In this document: positions 6,303-6,779 of the stretch, piece after piece
Position numbering within the stretch: position 1 is the stretch's first letter
Layout: each line of letters opens with the position of its first letter
Origin: an uncultured Mesorhizobium sp.
GTDB taxonomy: Bacteria; Pseudomonadota; Alphaproteobacteria; Rhizobiales; Rhizobiaceae
Direction of reading: 5' to 3'
DNA length: 6,779 nt
Assembly: GCA_950071955.1 (NCBI GenBank)
Contig: CATMOC010000200.1
Span: 1 to 6,779, forward strand
Program-made: the position numbers and the translations under genes
The notes under the pieces: model-generated
What the model saw: only the letters and a program-made list of their open reading frames with translations
Told to the model about the DNA's origin: nothing
Databases searched by the model: none

Positions 6303-6779
6303 ATGGATTGGCTGAGCCTCAGTCCCGATGAGTGGAGCGCCGTCCGGCTATCCCTTAAGGTCGCGACATGGGCGATGCTGGCGAGTCTCCCTTTCGGCGT
6401 CGCCGTCGCGCTTCTCCTGGCGCGGCGAGACTTCTGGGGCAAATCGCTCGTCGACGGCTTCGTCCACCTGCCGCTTATCCTGCCGCCGGTGGTCACGGGA
6501 TACCTGCTTTTGCTTGGCTTCGGACGGCGCGGCCCGATCGGCGGTTTCCTTGAGGAGCATTTCGGCATCGTCTTCGCCTTTCGCTGGACTGGTGCTGCGC
6601 TGGCCTGCGCGATCATGGGTTTTCCGCTGATGGTGCGCGCCATCCGGCTCTCGATCGAGGCGGTGGACCGGCGCCTGGAGCAGGCCGCGGGAACGCTCGG
6701 CGCCAGCCGGATGAGGGTGCTCGCCACCATCACGCTGCCGCTCAGCCTGCCCGGCATCATCGCCGGCATGATCCTCTCC
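6303..6779 (+). CDS. modB: Molybdate ABC transporter permease, 3' partial
   Basis: The frame is open from ATG 6303 to the right edge, giving 159 residues of a protein that is usually about 225-235. It is the inner-membrane channel subunit of the ModABC molybdate importer. Membrane segments are visible at about residues 18-40, 54-74 and 95-114. The HLPLILPPVVTGYLLLLGFG stretch at 55-74 is characteristic of ModB, and the cytoplasmic coupling loop (EAA motif) that contacts the ModC ATPase starts at E126 (EQAAGTLGAS) and runs to LPLSLPGIIAG. The start lies 12 bases after the modA stop with no evident ribosome binding site, so translation probably depends on ribosomes finishing modA. modC is expected beyond the window. 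Confidence 0.95.
   Translation, partial: MDWLSLSPDEWSAVRLSLKVATWAMLASLPFGVAVALLLARRDFWGKSLVDGFVHLPLILPPVVTGYLLLLGFGRRGPIGGFLEEHFGIVFAFRWTGAALACAIMGFPLMVRAIRLSIEAVDRRLEQAAGTLGASRMRVLATITLPLSLPGIIAGMILS

Overview
The window is a stretch of GC-rich chromosome with tightly packed plus-strand genes. It most likely comes from an alphaproteobacterium of the order Hyphomicrobiales (Mesorhizobium/Phyllobacteriaceae-like). This placement is an inference from codon use, the style of PheT and of the Crp/Fnr protein, and the presence of a TadE-like pilus gene. No search was run.

Layout: (1) 1-536 is the 3' part of a TadE/TadG-like pilus assembly gene. (2) 537-946 is a mostly non-coding gap with nested inverted repeats and, at its 3' end, a short open frame (about 807-950) that ends in an ATGA overlap with the next gene. 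(3) 947-1363 is a GFA/CENP-V family zinc protein with all seven family cysteines. (4) 1360-1615 is a DUF4160-like gene whose reading frame is interrupted at a CCCC run. (5) 1612-4017 is pheT, the beta chain of phenylalanyl-tRNA synthetase, complete at 801 residues. Its usual partner pheS is not in the 1.6 kb upstream. (6) 4190-4921 is a Crp/Fnr-family regulator without an FNR-type iron-sulfur cluster and with a non-canonical recognition helix, flanked by two perfect 15-base palindromes. (7) 5048-5338 is a small four-cysteine exported protein of unknown function. (8) 5481 to the end is the start of a molybdate ABC transporter operon: modA is complete and modB runs off the edge. A ModE-like inverted repeat lies upstream of modA.

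The small frame, the GFA gene, the DUF4160-like gene and pheT are chained by three successive ATGA stop/start overlaps, so they look like one translationally coupled operon delivering an essential tRNA synthetase subunit behind accessory genes. The modAB genes form a separate unit, probably repressed by molybdate-loaded ModE. Whether the Crp/Fnr regulator controls itself, the small exported protein or the mod operon cannot be decided from sequence alone.

No insertion sequence, CRISPR array, tRNA or rRNA was seen. The items most worth a second look are the disrupted DUF4160 frame at a CCC-CGA site, pheT lying apart from pheS, and the palindromes around the regulator.
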